Shown: positions 1 through 5,996, numbered from the stretch's first letter. The stretch is 13,387 nucleotides of DNA from Candidatus Sigynarchaeota archaeon (GCA_030587525.1 JAUQYW010000082.1:1-13387); one strand, 5' to 3'. Program-made: numbers and translations. The notes: generated by a model from the letters alone, not told the origin.

Positions 1-2
1 CG

Positions 3-1706
3 CTCCTGTTTTGCATCGCGGTTGGGCTCGAGGCCGGGGGGCTGGTGATGGCCCTTCCGCGATGGGCGCAGCAACCCGCTAGCCCCTCACCCAGCGCACA
101 TCCACGCAATCGGGGCCGAAACGTCCTCGCGGGCTTCAGCCTCGCCATTTTATTCGTCGTCCCGATGGTCCCGTTCATGGTCCCGCTTTACGATCAAAGC
201 ACGGTCGTCATCCGGCTGGATAGCCCCATGTACACGGTCACGGGAGAAGCAGTCACGACGGTTGCATTGCGGCCGAGGACAGCCATGATCCTCTTGAACG
301 ATCCCCATACGACCGCAACGCCCGGCCCGGAACTGATCCGCCCTGCTAAGACTGTCCGCCTGGCTGCATACTTGTACGTCATCGCAAATTCAACCGTGGA
401 CGAGTGCGTCACGTGGGTTGGCAACAACCTCGACGTGTATTCACTGAACTTGTGCGGGTGGGTGTTATCCCCCGGCAACGTGAGCGCCATGAAGTCCCTC
501 AATCCCGCAGGCCGATTCTATTTCATGGTGTGGGGCGCGACGACGCTGTTCGAGGATGCAAATTCCACGTACCCGCCCGGGGAATGGAATCCTTGGAGCC
601 AAACGGCGTGGGTGAAGTTCAACGACACGATGCTGGGCTGGACGCTCAAGCTGAAAGACGGGTCGGAGGCCATCGGTATCAACCGCAAGAACTCGACGGA
701 CGCGGCCCACGTCATGGACCTCGGGAAAATGGAATGGGCTGATTATTTTGCATGGATCTACACCAACAGGGCCAAACAATATCACGCGGATGGGCTTGCC
801 ATCGACGAGGTCATGTGGCGCGGTTATTGGGGTGTTGACCTCGCCACGCTCCGCGACTACACGAGCCTGGATGAGATCGAGGCGACGTGCTACCAGTGGT
901 TGGCCCGGGTGGATCAAAAAACCGACCTGGAAGTTATCACGCAAGCCTATTGGCCCGAAGCCCAAGAATCCCAGGACGGCGTCTGGGGTGAAACTGCCTT
1001 CGGGTACGTCGGTCGTTCCCTCCCCGATGACCGGTACAACGTCGTTTGGTACGAGGCCAACAACTGGGAGGGTGTTGTTCATGATCTGGAGGCGAAGGGT
1101 CAGCAGAATGATACCTACATCTGGGCAGCGTGGTACCACCAGGATGACCCCGCGGAGAGGGAATACGCGGTGGCAACGTATTTGATGGGAAAGCAGAACG
1201 GGATCTTGTCGGTGGGCTTTCACCCGCAGCCAATCTACGGCGCGGGGTACGATCCCGACGTTGCCGGCCACCCGGGCACCAACTTCGCGGGGTACTCGGT
1301 TCGGACCGCCATCGACGAGGTTCAATCACACCCTGAACTGTTCGACCTGGAACTGGGGGATGCCGCTGGCCCGATGTACTTGCTCAGTGCACCCGGGGGC
1401 CAGTACTGGCGGCGCGACTTCGAAAACGGCATCGTGGTCGTGAACTCGTTCCACCAGTCCATCCCCTGGTCCCGGGGGGACACGGGATTCGATAGCGACC
1501 GGGACGGGATCGATGATGCCATCGAGTTGGAGCATGGCAGTTCCCGGTTCGATGATAATGATTTTCCCGTTATGCTGGTGGTGGGTCCACCGTTGGCGGC
1601 GAGCGCGGCGGTTCTCGGCGTGCTGCTGGGTAGCATGCTGTACAAGCGAAGGAAGCCGGTTGGAGGTTTACCCGGGACCGCGGCTCGGAACGAAAACCTT
1701 CCTTGA
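3..1706 (+). CDS. Membrane-anchored glycoside hydrolase-like protein, probably 5'-partial
   Basis: Likely an extracytoplasmic carbohydrate-active enzyme; substrate unknown. Residue numbers count from the GTG at 45. A hydrophobic segment (about 27-48) follows a basic RNRGR stretch. A TIM-barrel-like region (about 105-470) carries HADGLAIDEV with adjacent D254/E255, the kind of acidic pair found at the end of a barrel strand in hypothetical glycosyl hydrolase (GHL-type) families. Next come a calcium-binding DSDRDGIDD motif (483-491) of thrombospondin-3/dockerin style, a C-terminal transmembrane helix (about 509-533) and a KRRK stop-transfer. The topology is enzyme outside, tail inside. GTG 45 and ATG 48 are possible starts, but the frame is open to the left edge, that DNA is GC-rich like the gene, and the extra residues (LLFCIAVGLEAGGLVM) resemble another membrane helix, so the true start probably lies outside the window. 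The family call rests on fold-like features and one acidic pair; membrane anchoring is more certain. Confidence 0.72.
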   Translation, partial: LLFCIAVGLEAGGLVMALPRWAQQPASPSPSAHPRNRGRNVLAGFSLAILFVVPMVPFMVPLYDQSTVVIRLDSPMYTVTGEAVTTVALRPRTAMILLNDPHTTATPGPELIRPAKTVRLAAYLYVIANSTVDECVTWVGNNLDVYSLNLCGWVLSPGNVSAMKSLNPAGRFYFMVWGATTLFEDANSTYPPGEWNPWSQTAWVKFNDTMLGWTLKLKDGSEAIGINRKNSTDAAHVMDLGKMEWADYFAWIYTNRAKQYHADGLAIDEVMWRGYWGVDLATLRDYTSLDEIEATCYQWLARVDQKTDLEVITQAYWPEAQESQDGVWGETAFGYVGRSLPDDRYNVVWYEANNWEGVVHDLEAKGQQNDTYIWAAWYHQDDPAEREYAVATYLMGKQNGILSVGFHPQPIYGAGYDPDVAGHPGTNFAGYSVRTAIDEVQSHPELFDLELGDAAGPMYLLSAPGGQYWRRDFENGIVVVNSFHQSIPWSRGDTGFDSDRDGIDDAIELEHGSSRFDDNDFPVMLVVGPPLAASAAVLGVLLGSMLYKRRKPVGGLPGTAARNENLP

Positions 1707-1756
1707 TCGGGGTACTTGATTAAACGCCTGCCTGTTCAAGGCACTTGATGGTTCGT

Positions 1757-1775
1757 GCCACGTTTTTTAATATAG
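1757..1775 (+). terminator. T-rich 3' end after the glycoside hydrolase-like gene
   Basis: A six-T run (1763-1768) followed by TATAGTTTT lies about 55 nt after the stop codon. Archaeal termination commonly occurs at T tracts without a hairpin. No strong stem precedes it, so this is a sequence-based guess. Confidence 0.35.
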
Positions 1776-1940
1776 TTTTGATCACGCACGCCACTGGGCA
1801 TAATCGCGTGGATTTATCGAATAAATTCAAGATTTGACCGTGCCGATAAAAAAGGGGGCGTTCTGCTTGATCACCGGTTCCTGGTCCCACCGGTTAATTC
1901 CCAGCGATTTTCGTCCGAAAAACATAAATACTCTAGCGAC

Positions 1941-1962
1941 GTATCTGTATATAACGATAAAG
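1941..1962 (+). promoter_or_regulatory. Conserved TATA-like promoter element, zinc-ribbon copy 1
   Basis: TATCTGTATATAACGATAAA (1942-1961) contains a good TATA-like core (TGTATATAAC) about 35 nt upstream of the ATG at 1988. It matches 18 of 20 bases of the element upstream of the second copy (2375-2394). A TATA box here would place the transcript start near 1975, leaving a short leader that includes TAAGGGA. Conservation between the two duplicates is the main support. Confidence 0.5.
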
Positions 1963-1987
1963 AAAAAGTTGGTAAGGGAAATATTTT

Positions 1988-2182
1988 ATGATCGCCAAGA
2001 TGTTGAAAAAAAACTACACTCCAGACGTGTTCAAGGTTAATGACCCACCTTGCGATAAATGCCACCAGGGCGGCATGGACTTCAAGCTATTCGAGAACTT
2101 TAACGGCGATGGCTTGGACTGGGTGCAATGGTTTTGCAAAAATGATAATTGCGGCCATTTCATCAATGTTGAACTCGTGTAA
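1988..2182 (+). CDS. Small zinc-ribbon protein, tandem copy 1
   Basis: A 64-residue protein with C22-x2-C25 and C50-x4-C55, a likely four-cysteine zinc site, separated by a conserved acidic/aromatic block (NGDGLDWVQW). The family is not recognised and the function is unknown; small zinc ribbons often bind nucleic acid or a protein partner. It is paralogous to the gene at 2437-2616: 38 of 53 residues are identical from the shared PDVF onward, and both end NVELV. The ATG at 1988 has an SD-like AAGGGA about 8 nt upstream. The ATG at 2000 would align better with the start of copy 2 and cannot be excluded. The conserved reading frame in the duplicate makes this a real gene despite its size. The overlapping frame at 1834-2040 shows no such conservation. 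Confidence 0.8.
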   Translation: MIAKMLKKNYTPDVFKVNDPPCDKCHQGGMDFKLFENFNGDGLDWVQWFCKNDNCGHFINVELV

Positions 2183-2238
2183 ACTTTCTCTTTCCAGCTT
2201 TGTTGGTATTACTCCAAATCTTCGCAGTAACGACAAAT

Positions 2239-2259
2239 CCTTTCCTTTTTTTTCCTTCC
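2239..2259 (+). terminator. Pyrimidine-tract terminator after zinc-ribbon copy 1
   Basis: A nearly unbroken C/T stretch with an eight-T run lies about 57 nt downstream of the copy 1 stop, of the type that ends archaeal transcripts. No hairpin is evident. Confidence 0.45.
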
Positions 2260-2374
2260 GACATCCTTGTCCAAGGTATATGATGGTTTTTGCCGGTTTT
2301 TAATTTAAATTCTTAAAAGGTGGTTGTTTTAAGCCCGATAAGTATAAAAGGGGGTGTTTCATAATTAATTTGTA

Positions 2375-2394
2375 TATCTGTATATGTCGATAAA
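2375..2394 (+). promoter_or_regulatory. Conserved TATA-like promoter element, zinc-ribbon copy 2
   Basis: TATCTGTATATGTCGATAAA is the duplicate of the element at 1942-1961, differing at two bases, and lies 42 nt before the copy 2 ATG. A second shared block, GATAA followed by an A-run, GGGGG and YGTT, lies upstream at about 2335-2358 (copy 1: about 1840-1856). The sequence AGTATAAAAG at 2341-2350 is an alternative TATA box for this copy. Confidence 0.45.
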
Positions 2395-2436
2395 TAGAGA
2401 ATATGATGGAATTTAAGGACTCGGTGGTCGAGTAAA

Positions 2437-2616
2437 ATGAAAACAAATTTCAATCCAGACGTATTCAAGGTCAAGGAACCACCTTGCATTAAATGCCACG
2501 AGAATGACTTGGACTTCAAGTTATTCGAGGATGTCAACGGCGATGGGTTAGATTGGGTGCAATGGTATTGCAAGAATACCAGCTGTGGTTATTATATGAA
2601 TGTCGAGCTTGTATAA
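2437..2616 (+). CDS. Small zinc-ribbon protein, tandem copy 2
   Basis: A 59-codon gene found by aligning the DNA downstream of copy 1. It begins MKTNFNPDVFKV and ends GYYMNVELV. It keeps C17-x2-C20 and C45-x4-C50 and the NGDGLDWVQW block intact. Differences from copy 1 are mostly conservative (L/M, F/Y, D/E), as expected under protein-level selection. GGTGGT about 8 nt before the ATG could serve as ribosome-binding site. The role is unknown; two diverged copies suggest paired or differently regulated forms of one zinc-binding function. It is convergent with the histone gene, whose stop lies about 200 nt downstream. Confidence 0.82.
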   Translation: MKTNFNPDVFKVKEPPCIKCHENDLDFKLFEDVNGDGLDWVQWYCKNTSCGYYMNVELV

Positions 2617-2617
2617 A

Positions 2618-2628
2618 CCTTCTTTTTT
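2618..2628 (+). terminator. T-tract after zinc-ribbon copy 2
   Basis: CCTTCTTTTTT begins immediately after the stop codon. The equivalent pyrimidine stretch directly follows copy 1, so it was duplicated along with the gene. Confidence 0.4.
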
Positions 2629-2756
2629 CAGTTCTATTGGTATTGCTGCAAGTTTTTCATGGACGCGATGGACAAAAGCAGGCATGAACCGATTATCGCC
2701 GGAACATCATCGAGTCGTGCGTACGCTAGGTCCCAAGTAGCACAATTCATATCTGC

Positions 2757-2787
2757 GGAAAAAAGAGATAAAAGGAAAAGAGTAAAA
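2757..2787 (-). terminator. Pyrimidine-rich terminator of the histone gene
   Basis: The plus strand is purine-only apart from two T's. On the minus strand this is a long T-rich tract (four runs of four to six T's) starting about 28 nt after the histone stop. Such multi-T tracts are typical archaeal terminators for strongly expressed genes. Confidence 0.55.
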
Positions 2788-2814
2788 TTGGTGAGAGATT
2801 TCAACCTAAAACGC

Positions 2815-3030
2815 TTATTTCATCTTCAAGACGAGGTCGATATCTGCCCGGGTCAGCTTCGTCCGCTTCGAGTGGCGGGTGAGCTTCAGTGCATCCGAGG
2901 TAACCGATTTCGCCTTGTCTTCAAGGTAGGAGATCAACAGATCGACTGCATCGCGAGCAACTATCTGTGCGCCGACCGATTTCATCAGGTCTCGCACCGG
3001 TGACCAAGCTAGAGCTTTCTTTCTTGCCAT
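2815..3030 (-). CDS. Archaeal histone
   Basis: A DNA-packaging histone-fold protein, 71 aa from the ATG at 3030. Helix 1 is about residues 10-18 (SPVRDLMKS), helix 2 about 24-51 (VARDAVDLLISYL onward) and helix 3 about 61-69. The GAQIVARDA, LKLTRHSKR and RADI segments match the HMf-type pattern, including the R56/D63 pair equivalent to the loop-helix salt bridge R52/D59 of HMfB. A short basic N-terminal segment (MARKKALAW) precedes the fold and there is no C-terminal extension. An upstream in-frame ATG at 3039 exists, but GGATGA just before ATG 3030 (5-nt spacer) is the better ribosome-binding site and overlaps that upstream ATG, so 3030 is preferred. The gene is monocistronic. Confidence 0.93.
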   Translation of the reverse strand: MARKKALAWSPVRDLMKSVGAQIVARDAVDLLISYLEDKAKSVTSDALKLTRHSKRTKLTRADIDLVLKMK

Positions 3031-3145
3031 TTTTATCATCCGTGTGTGTTTGTTCTATAAACTCTATTTTGTCGAAGCCAGTTATCGCCACATAACGAAC
3101 ATGCCGCATCCAACCGACGCTTCTGAGTATATCTAACATCGCTTC

Positions 3146-3154
3146 GATATTTAA
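3146..3154 (-). promoter_or_regulatory. Candidate TATA box of the histone gene
   Basis: Minus-strand ACTTAAATATCG includes an AT-rich TATA-like core, implying a transcript start near 3122-3126 and a leader of roughly 90 nt. AGATATACTC (about 3125-3134) is an alternative closer to the gene. No third option is better. Confidence 0.4.
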
Positions 3155-3178
3155 GTCTTGCGGTCATCGCGCTAAAAT

Positions 3179-3197
3179 CCTCGACTTTTGGTCGAGG
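3179..3197. promoter_or_regulatory. 7-bp dyad upstream of the histone promoter
   Basis: CCTCGAC-TTTTG-GTCGAGG is a perfect 7-bp inverted repeat about 25 bp upstream of the proposed TATA box. It could be a regulator site for the histone gene. Only the symmetry is observed. Confidence 0.35.
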
Positions 3198-3223
3198 TCG
3201 AACAAGAAATTTGCAAGCTACCT

Positions 3224-3404
3224 CGATCACCGCGCGGTGCATTACCACCCATCGATGTGGCAACTAGGGCTTAACCCGACATTAAAGGGGTATTAACCCG
3301 ATGCTCATCATGTTCGATCGATCGAAGGTGAACCGATACCATCGCGCCAGCAACACGGTCATATCGATCCTTGCGAGATCCAATCAACCGATGGAAGTAG
3401 ATCC
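3224..3404. repeat. Diverged direct repeat, copy A
   Basis: It pairs with copy B at a constant offset of 380 bp. For 3283-3404 against 3663-3784 the alignment has no gap and 84 of 122 bases match by hand count; 3241-3282 adds a further 26 of 42. The best-kept blocks are TAAARGGGTWTTAACCCGAT, TCGATCGATCG, GCCAGCAAC and CCAATCAACCGA. The left end starts near a shared CGATCACC with an 8-bp length difference before 3241. Copy A also contains the 14-bp palindrome TTCGATCGATCGAA (3313-3326). Confidence 0.7.
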
Positions 3405-3595
3405 TTCGAGCACGGCGGTACTTTTCCCCCATCGAGATCACGCAGCCCTCATCTACCGGCACCCCACGTTGCAAAAACGGCGGAAATCGTGCATGATTCC
3501 TATCGTTACCCGCTTCCAAGTCAAACGGTTTGAACGTGAATGCCGGTCGCCGCTATTGTACTGGGCTCGCGCCCCGTTCCGATCGACTCACCCGA

Positions 3596-3784
3596 CGATC
3601 ACCCGGCGCTTGCCGGGCACCTCTCCCCCCTTCGATGCGGCAAGGAATGCCTAGCTCGGCGCTAAAAGGGTTTTAACCCGATCGTGCGCGCCCTCGATCG
3701 ATCGCCGGCGGCCCGATCACATCCAGCCAGCAACCCGATCGTGCCGGCACGATCGAATTCCAATCAACCGAGGCAAGGGGATCG
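3596..3784. repeat. Diverged direct repeat, copy B
   Basis: The partner of copy A, lying just upstream of the YkgJ-type gene. Conserved blocks are separated by freely diverged spacers of identical length, a pattern expected for protein-binding sites held at fixed spacing rather than for coding DNA. It contains the perfect 20-bp palindrome at 3736-3755, which copy A lacks. Confidence 0.7.
3736..3755. promoter_or_regulatory. Perfect 20-bp palindrome
   Basis: CGATCGTGCCGGCACGATCG equals its own reverse complement. Such sites typically bind a homodimeric regulator or a recombinase/methylase. It lies about 115 bp upstream of the TATA box of the YkgJ-type gene. No candidate binding protein is visible in the window. 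Confidence 0.5.
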
Positions 3785-3805
3785 ACCGCGCGACAAGACA
3801 TTTTC

Positions 3806-3866
3806 ATCCCGGAATGGCAGATCATGCCCTATCGACCGGCTCGAACCAATCGCGATGGTCCGGGAT
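3806..3866. other. Inverted-repeat cluster with possible branched fold
   Basis: An 8-bp outer pair, ATCCCGGA (3806-3813) and TCCGGGAT (3859-3866), encloses GGCA-GATCA-TGCC (3816-3828) and a GACC/GGTC pair (3834-3860) that overlaps the outer stem by two bases. It is not a tRNA: the span is too short and no T-arm forms. It may be a DNA site or a small structured RNA. Confidence 0.3.
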
Positions 3867-3868
3867 CA

Positions 3869-3880
3869 ACTTTAATATGC
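3869..3880 (+). promoter_or_regulatory. TATA box of the YkgJ-type gene
   Basis: ACTTTAATATGC has a TATA-like core centred near 3875, only about 20 nt before the ATG at 3894. With usual archaeal spacing the transcript would begin at about 3895-3903, so translation would be leaderless or start at a nearby internal Met codon (3915 is the next in frame). Confidence 0.5.
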
Positions 3881-3893
3881 CGAGATACCGAAG

Positions 3894-4949
3894 ATGAATA
3901 ATCTTGTCCCATTCATGCTAGCCATTTCAAGGATGATGTCCATGCCAGGCCGTGAATCCCCGAAGCTCGCCGTGCATTTCATCGACCAACATGTCACGGC
4001 ATCGATCCCGTTGCCGGCGGATCACGCCAGCATGAGCGTCCACGATTTCGTTGCTTGGGCAGTGGATCATATCGAAAACGCCCGGGCCCTCGATATTTTC
4101 AAGGCAATTGCCGGCGGGAACGTGCAATGGTTCCGGTACTTGCGGTCCAGCCAGCCCGGCGGATCGCAGCACGAGATGGACGTGAATCGCAAGCTGCTCG
4201 ATAGTATCATCCAGAAAAAATCAATGCCGCGGGGCAAGCAAGCATGGAGCGTGACGTTCTCGGCCCCGTACTCGTTCCCGTGTATGCGCTGCGGGGCTTG
4301 CTGCATGCCCCCATCGGCGGAGCGCGGCTTCCGCCAGTACCTCGGCGAGACGCCGCCGGCCGATGGCGTCTATTACGTCGCCATCGGCGGGATGCCCTAC
4401 AAGGTCAAGGTACCTGATGGCATCGACGTGCTCGACCTCGGCACGCCTGCCAGGTGCGCCCACCTGTCCTTCGACGTCGCCGAGGGCCTTTACGGCTGCC
4501 GCATCCACGATGGCATCCGCGGCTACGCTTGCAAGAAATACTCGTGCTCGAGCATGCTCGGCGACTTGCATCGCTGGGAAGGCACTTTTACGAAGGCCAG
4601 CAAGTATCCGAAATGCAACGCGTGTATCGACCACGCGTGTTCCGCGTGTTTCTGGCTACCGACCCGCGTCGAGTGGTTCATTGCTTACACCCGCAAGAAC
4701 AATGACAAGGCCGTGATCTTTGCCGAGGCAACGTCATTATTGAAATATTTGCGTGAATACAAGGAACGAGTTAAAACACAAGCTAAAGAACCGGCACGTT
4801 CGTGTATAGATGATACCTGGCTCGACGGGTACATGGTCGCACTCGATGACATCGCCACCGCCGCCGCGAAGGCGAATCCAAGCGAGCCAAGATCGCCCTT
4901 GCAGCGAATGCCTGCGCGCGGCTCGACGGTCGCACCCCGCGCGAACTGA
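3894..4949 (+). CDS. YkgJ-type cysteine-cluster protein
   Basis: A 351-aa cytoplasmic protein of the YkgJ/UPF0153 cysteine-cluster family, thought to bind zinc or iron-sulfur; the biochemical role is poorly defined. The core motif is C130-x2-C133-x2-C136-C137, then C188, C202 (GLYGCRIHDG), C213 and C218, in the family's usual order. Unusual here is a second cluster, C241-x2-C244-x4-C249-x2-C252, right after the core, giving 12 clustered cysteines and possibly two metal sites. Residues 1-120 match nothing I recognise, and the last 25 residues are low-complexity. The family is normally shorter, so this is an extended version. The close TATA box suggests a leaderless start at 3894 or at Met8 (3915). 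It stands alone, with more than 100 nt to the next gene. Confidence 0.82.
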   Translation: MNNLVPFMLAISRMMSMPGRESPKLAVHFIDQHVTASIPLPADHASMSVHDFVAWAVDHIENARALDIFKAIAGGNVQWFRYLRSSQPGGSQHEMDVNRKLLDSIIQKKSMPRGKQAWSVTFSAPYSFPCMRCGACCMPPSAERGFRQYLGETPPADGVYYVAIGGMPYKVKVPDGIDVLDLGTPARCAHLSFDVAEGLYGCRIHDGIRGYACKKYSCSSMLGDLHRWEGTFTKASKYPKCNACIDHACSACFWLPTRVEWFIAYTRKNNDKAVIFAEATSLLKYLREYKERVKTQAKEPARSCIDDTWLDGYMVALDDIATAAAKANPSEPRSPLQRMPARGSTVAPRAN

Positions 4950-5000
4950 TCATTTGCCCTGATCTGGATATTTTCACAAAATGCACCGTTTGTCTCGATG

Positions 5001-5031
5001 GCTTATCTTTTCCTTCAGCTGCATTTTTCGG
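5001..5031 (+). terminator. T-rich region between the YkgJ-type and hydrolase genes
   Basis: It contains TATCTTTTCCTTC and CATTTTTCG tracts about 60-80 nt after the stop codon. This is plausible archaeal termination without a hairpin. Confidence 0.3.
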
Positions 5032-5081
5032 GGCTCTCGTGATATTCCATACAAAGACTTGTTGTTAACCAGGTGTATCAC

Positions 5082-5846
5082 ATGTCCCAAAGCACGCATC
5101 GATGGAAGCGGTTACCTCGCAAGGCCAAGGTGGGCATAATTATTTTCGCTTTCCTTGGCGGTGGCCTCCTTGGCTTCGTGATCTGGGCGGAAACGCCGAA
5201 CCCGCCCATGGTCGAGGCTTTGCAAGCACTCATATCCGATGCCCAAGTGATCGTGAGCACGGATCCTTACATTACGTTCACTCCCGCCGGCGTTAACGCG
5301 ACCACCGGCTTTATCATCTATCCTGGCGGTCGCGTCGATCCCCGGTCGTACGCCCCGGCAGCTCGCGATGTCGCAGCAGCTGGGTACCTCGTGATCATAA
5401 CGTCCATGCCCTTGAACCTGGCCGTTTTCGGGATCAACAAGGCGGGCGAGGCCATCGCTAGTCATCCCCAGGTTCTCACGTGGGCTGTCGGAGGTCACTC
5501 GCTCGGCGGGGTCATGGCAGCGCAATACGCGTCCAGCGCGCCCGCCTCGGTCGCCGGCATCGTGTTTTGGGCATCCTATCCCGCGAACAACATGTCAACC
5601 ACATCCCTCCACGTGCTGTCGATATCAGGCACGGAGGATGGCCTCAGCACGCCAGCCAAGATCAACGCCTCGCACGCCAGTCTCCCGGCTAGCACCACGT
5701 ACGTCGCCATCGCTGGCGGCAACCACGGCCAATTCGGCTGGTACGGCGACCAGCCGGGCGACAATTCGGCCACGATCTCCCGTGTCGCGCAGCAAGCAGC
5801 CATCGTGGGCGCGACCACGACATTCCTGGCTTCACTCCAACTATAA
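5082..5846 (+). CDS. Membrane-tethered alpha/beta hydrolase
   Basis: A 254-aa serine hydrolase of the alpha/beta fold (Abhydrolase_5-like). A basic N-terminus (HRWKRLPRKAK) is followed by one transmembrane helix (about 18-36), so the catalytic domain is predicted outside the cell. The nucleophile elbow is GGHSLGG (S140), the acid is probably D186 in SGTEDG, and the base is H215 in GGNHGQFGWYG. The oxyanion-loop region is YPGGRVDPRSY (80-90). All three catalytic residues are in the expected order and spacing. The substrate is unknown; an ester or short acyl group is likely. The frame also has a GTG at 5073, but AGGTG (5071-5075) sits 6 nt before ATG 5082 as a ribosome-binding site and overlaps that GTG, which favours 5082. 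Confidence 0.88.
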   Translation: MSQSTHRWKRLPRKAKVGIIIFAFLGGGLLGFVIWAETPNPPMVEALQALISDAQVIVSTDPYITFTPAGVNATTGFIIYPGGRVDPRSYAPAARDVAAAGYLVIITSMPLNLAVFGINKAGEAIASHPQVLTWAVGGHSLGGVMAAQYASSAPASVAGIVFWASYPANNMSTTSLHVLSISGTEDGLSTPAKINASHASLPASTTYVAIAGGNHGQFGWYGDQPGDNSATISRVAQQAAIVGATTTFLASLQL

Positions 5847-5856
5847 AGGTGGACAA

Positions 5857-5876
5857 CCTTGGACAAGGAGCCAAGG
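5857..5876 (+). other. 6-bp hairpin after the hydrolase gene
   Basis: CCTTGG-acaaggag-CCAAGG lies 10 nt past the stop codon. There is no following T tract, so it is not a clear terminator; it may protect the mRNA 3' end or be chance. Confidence 0.25.
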
Positions 5877-5922
5877 GATTGCCCGGCGGGTCGTTAGAGG
5901 AAACCCGCTGATGATCGCGATG

Positions 5923-5949
5923 CCATCGCGGCTCACGTGACCGCGATGG
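5923..5949. promoter_or_regulatory. 27-bp near-palindrome in repeat copy 1
   Basis: Arms CCATCGCGG (5923-5931) and CCGCGATGG (5941-5949) flank TCACGTGA, itself a palindrome, with a single extra C at 5932. This gives 13-bp arms with one bulge. The left arm can instead pair with CGCGA at 5916-5920 (loop TGCCA), so two exclusive hairpins are possible. Confidence 0.55.
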
Positions 5950-5996
5950 TGACTTGTTCGATGAGGATTTTCAACAACAATGCCGACACGCGTGCC

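Larger units (their letters stand above)
1838..2650 (+). repeat. Tandem duplication of the zinc-ribbon gene with its flanks
   Basis: Copy 1 spans about 1838-2225 and copy 2 about 2333-2650. Shared parts, in order: a GATAA/A-run/GGGGG block, the TATCTGTATAT..CGATAAA element, the coding sequence, and a 3' flank starting TAAACYTTC then pyrimidines, CAG, a short variable part and TTGGTATT. Copy 1 has about 80 more bases between the first two blocks. The order of conserved blocks shows that a complete transcription unit was duplicated. Confidence 0.75.
3031..3893. other. 863-bp region without a convincing gene
   Basis: The histone promoter occupies the left part. From about 3224 on there are two diverged direct repeats, GATC-rich DNA, a 20-bp palindrome, smaller dyads and the promoter of the YkgJ-type gene. 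Short open frames at 3301-3654 and 3684-3875 look like chance: differences between the repeats fall evenly on the three codon positions (about 13, 13 and 11 in the part compared), and the peptides resemble no fold I know. The middle stretch, about 3430-3590, shows nothing I can name. Confidence 0.6.

Noticed and set aside
465..1325. 286-codon antisense frame opposite the glycoside hydrolase-like gene
   Set aside because: A shadow of the plus-strand gene, which has membrane anchors, a calcium motif and a coherent domain order.
1834..2040. 68-codon plus-strand frame before the zinc-ribbon gene
   Set aside because: It overlaps the conserved promoter element and the real gene in another frame, and is not preserved in the duplicate.
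3040..3263. Minus-strand frame of about 75 codons upstream of the histone
   Set aside because: It covers the histone leader and promoter and its residues show no domain-like pattern.
3301..3654. 117-codon plus-strand frame in repeat copy A
   Set aside because: Comparison with copy B shows changes evenly spread over codon positions, so no protein-level constraint; the peptide is not fold-like.
3830..3866. Minus-strand GGTTCGAGCC resembling a tRNA T-arm
   Set aside because: The flanking bases do not form the 5-bp T stem and no D-arm, anticodon arm or acceptor stem of proper length can be built.
3684..3875. 63-codon plus-strand frame in repeat copy B
   Set aside because: Same reason as copy A; the peptide is Arg/Pro/Ser-rich and low-complexity.
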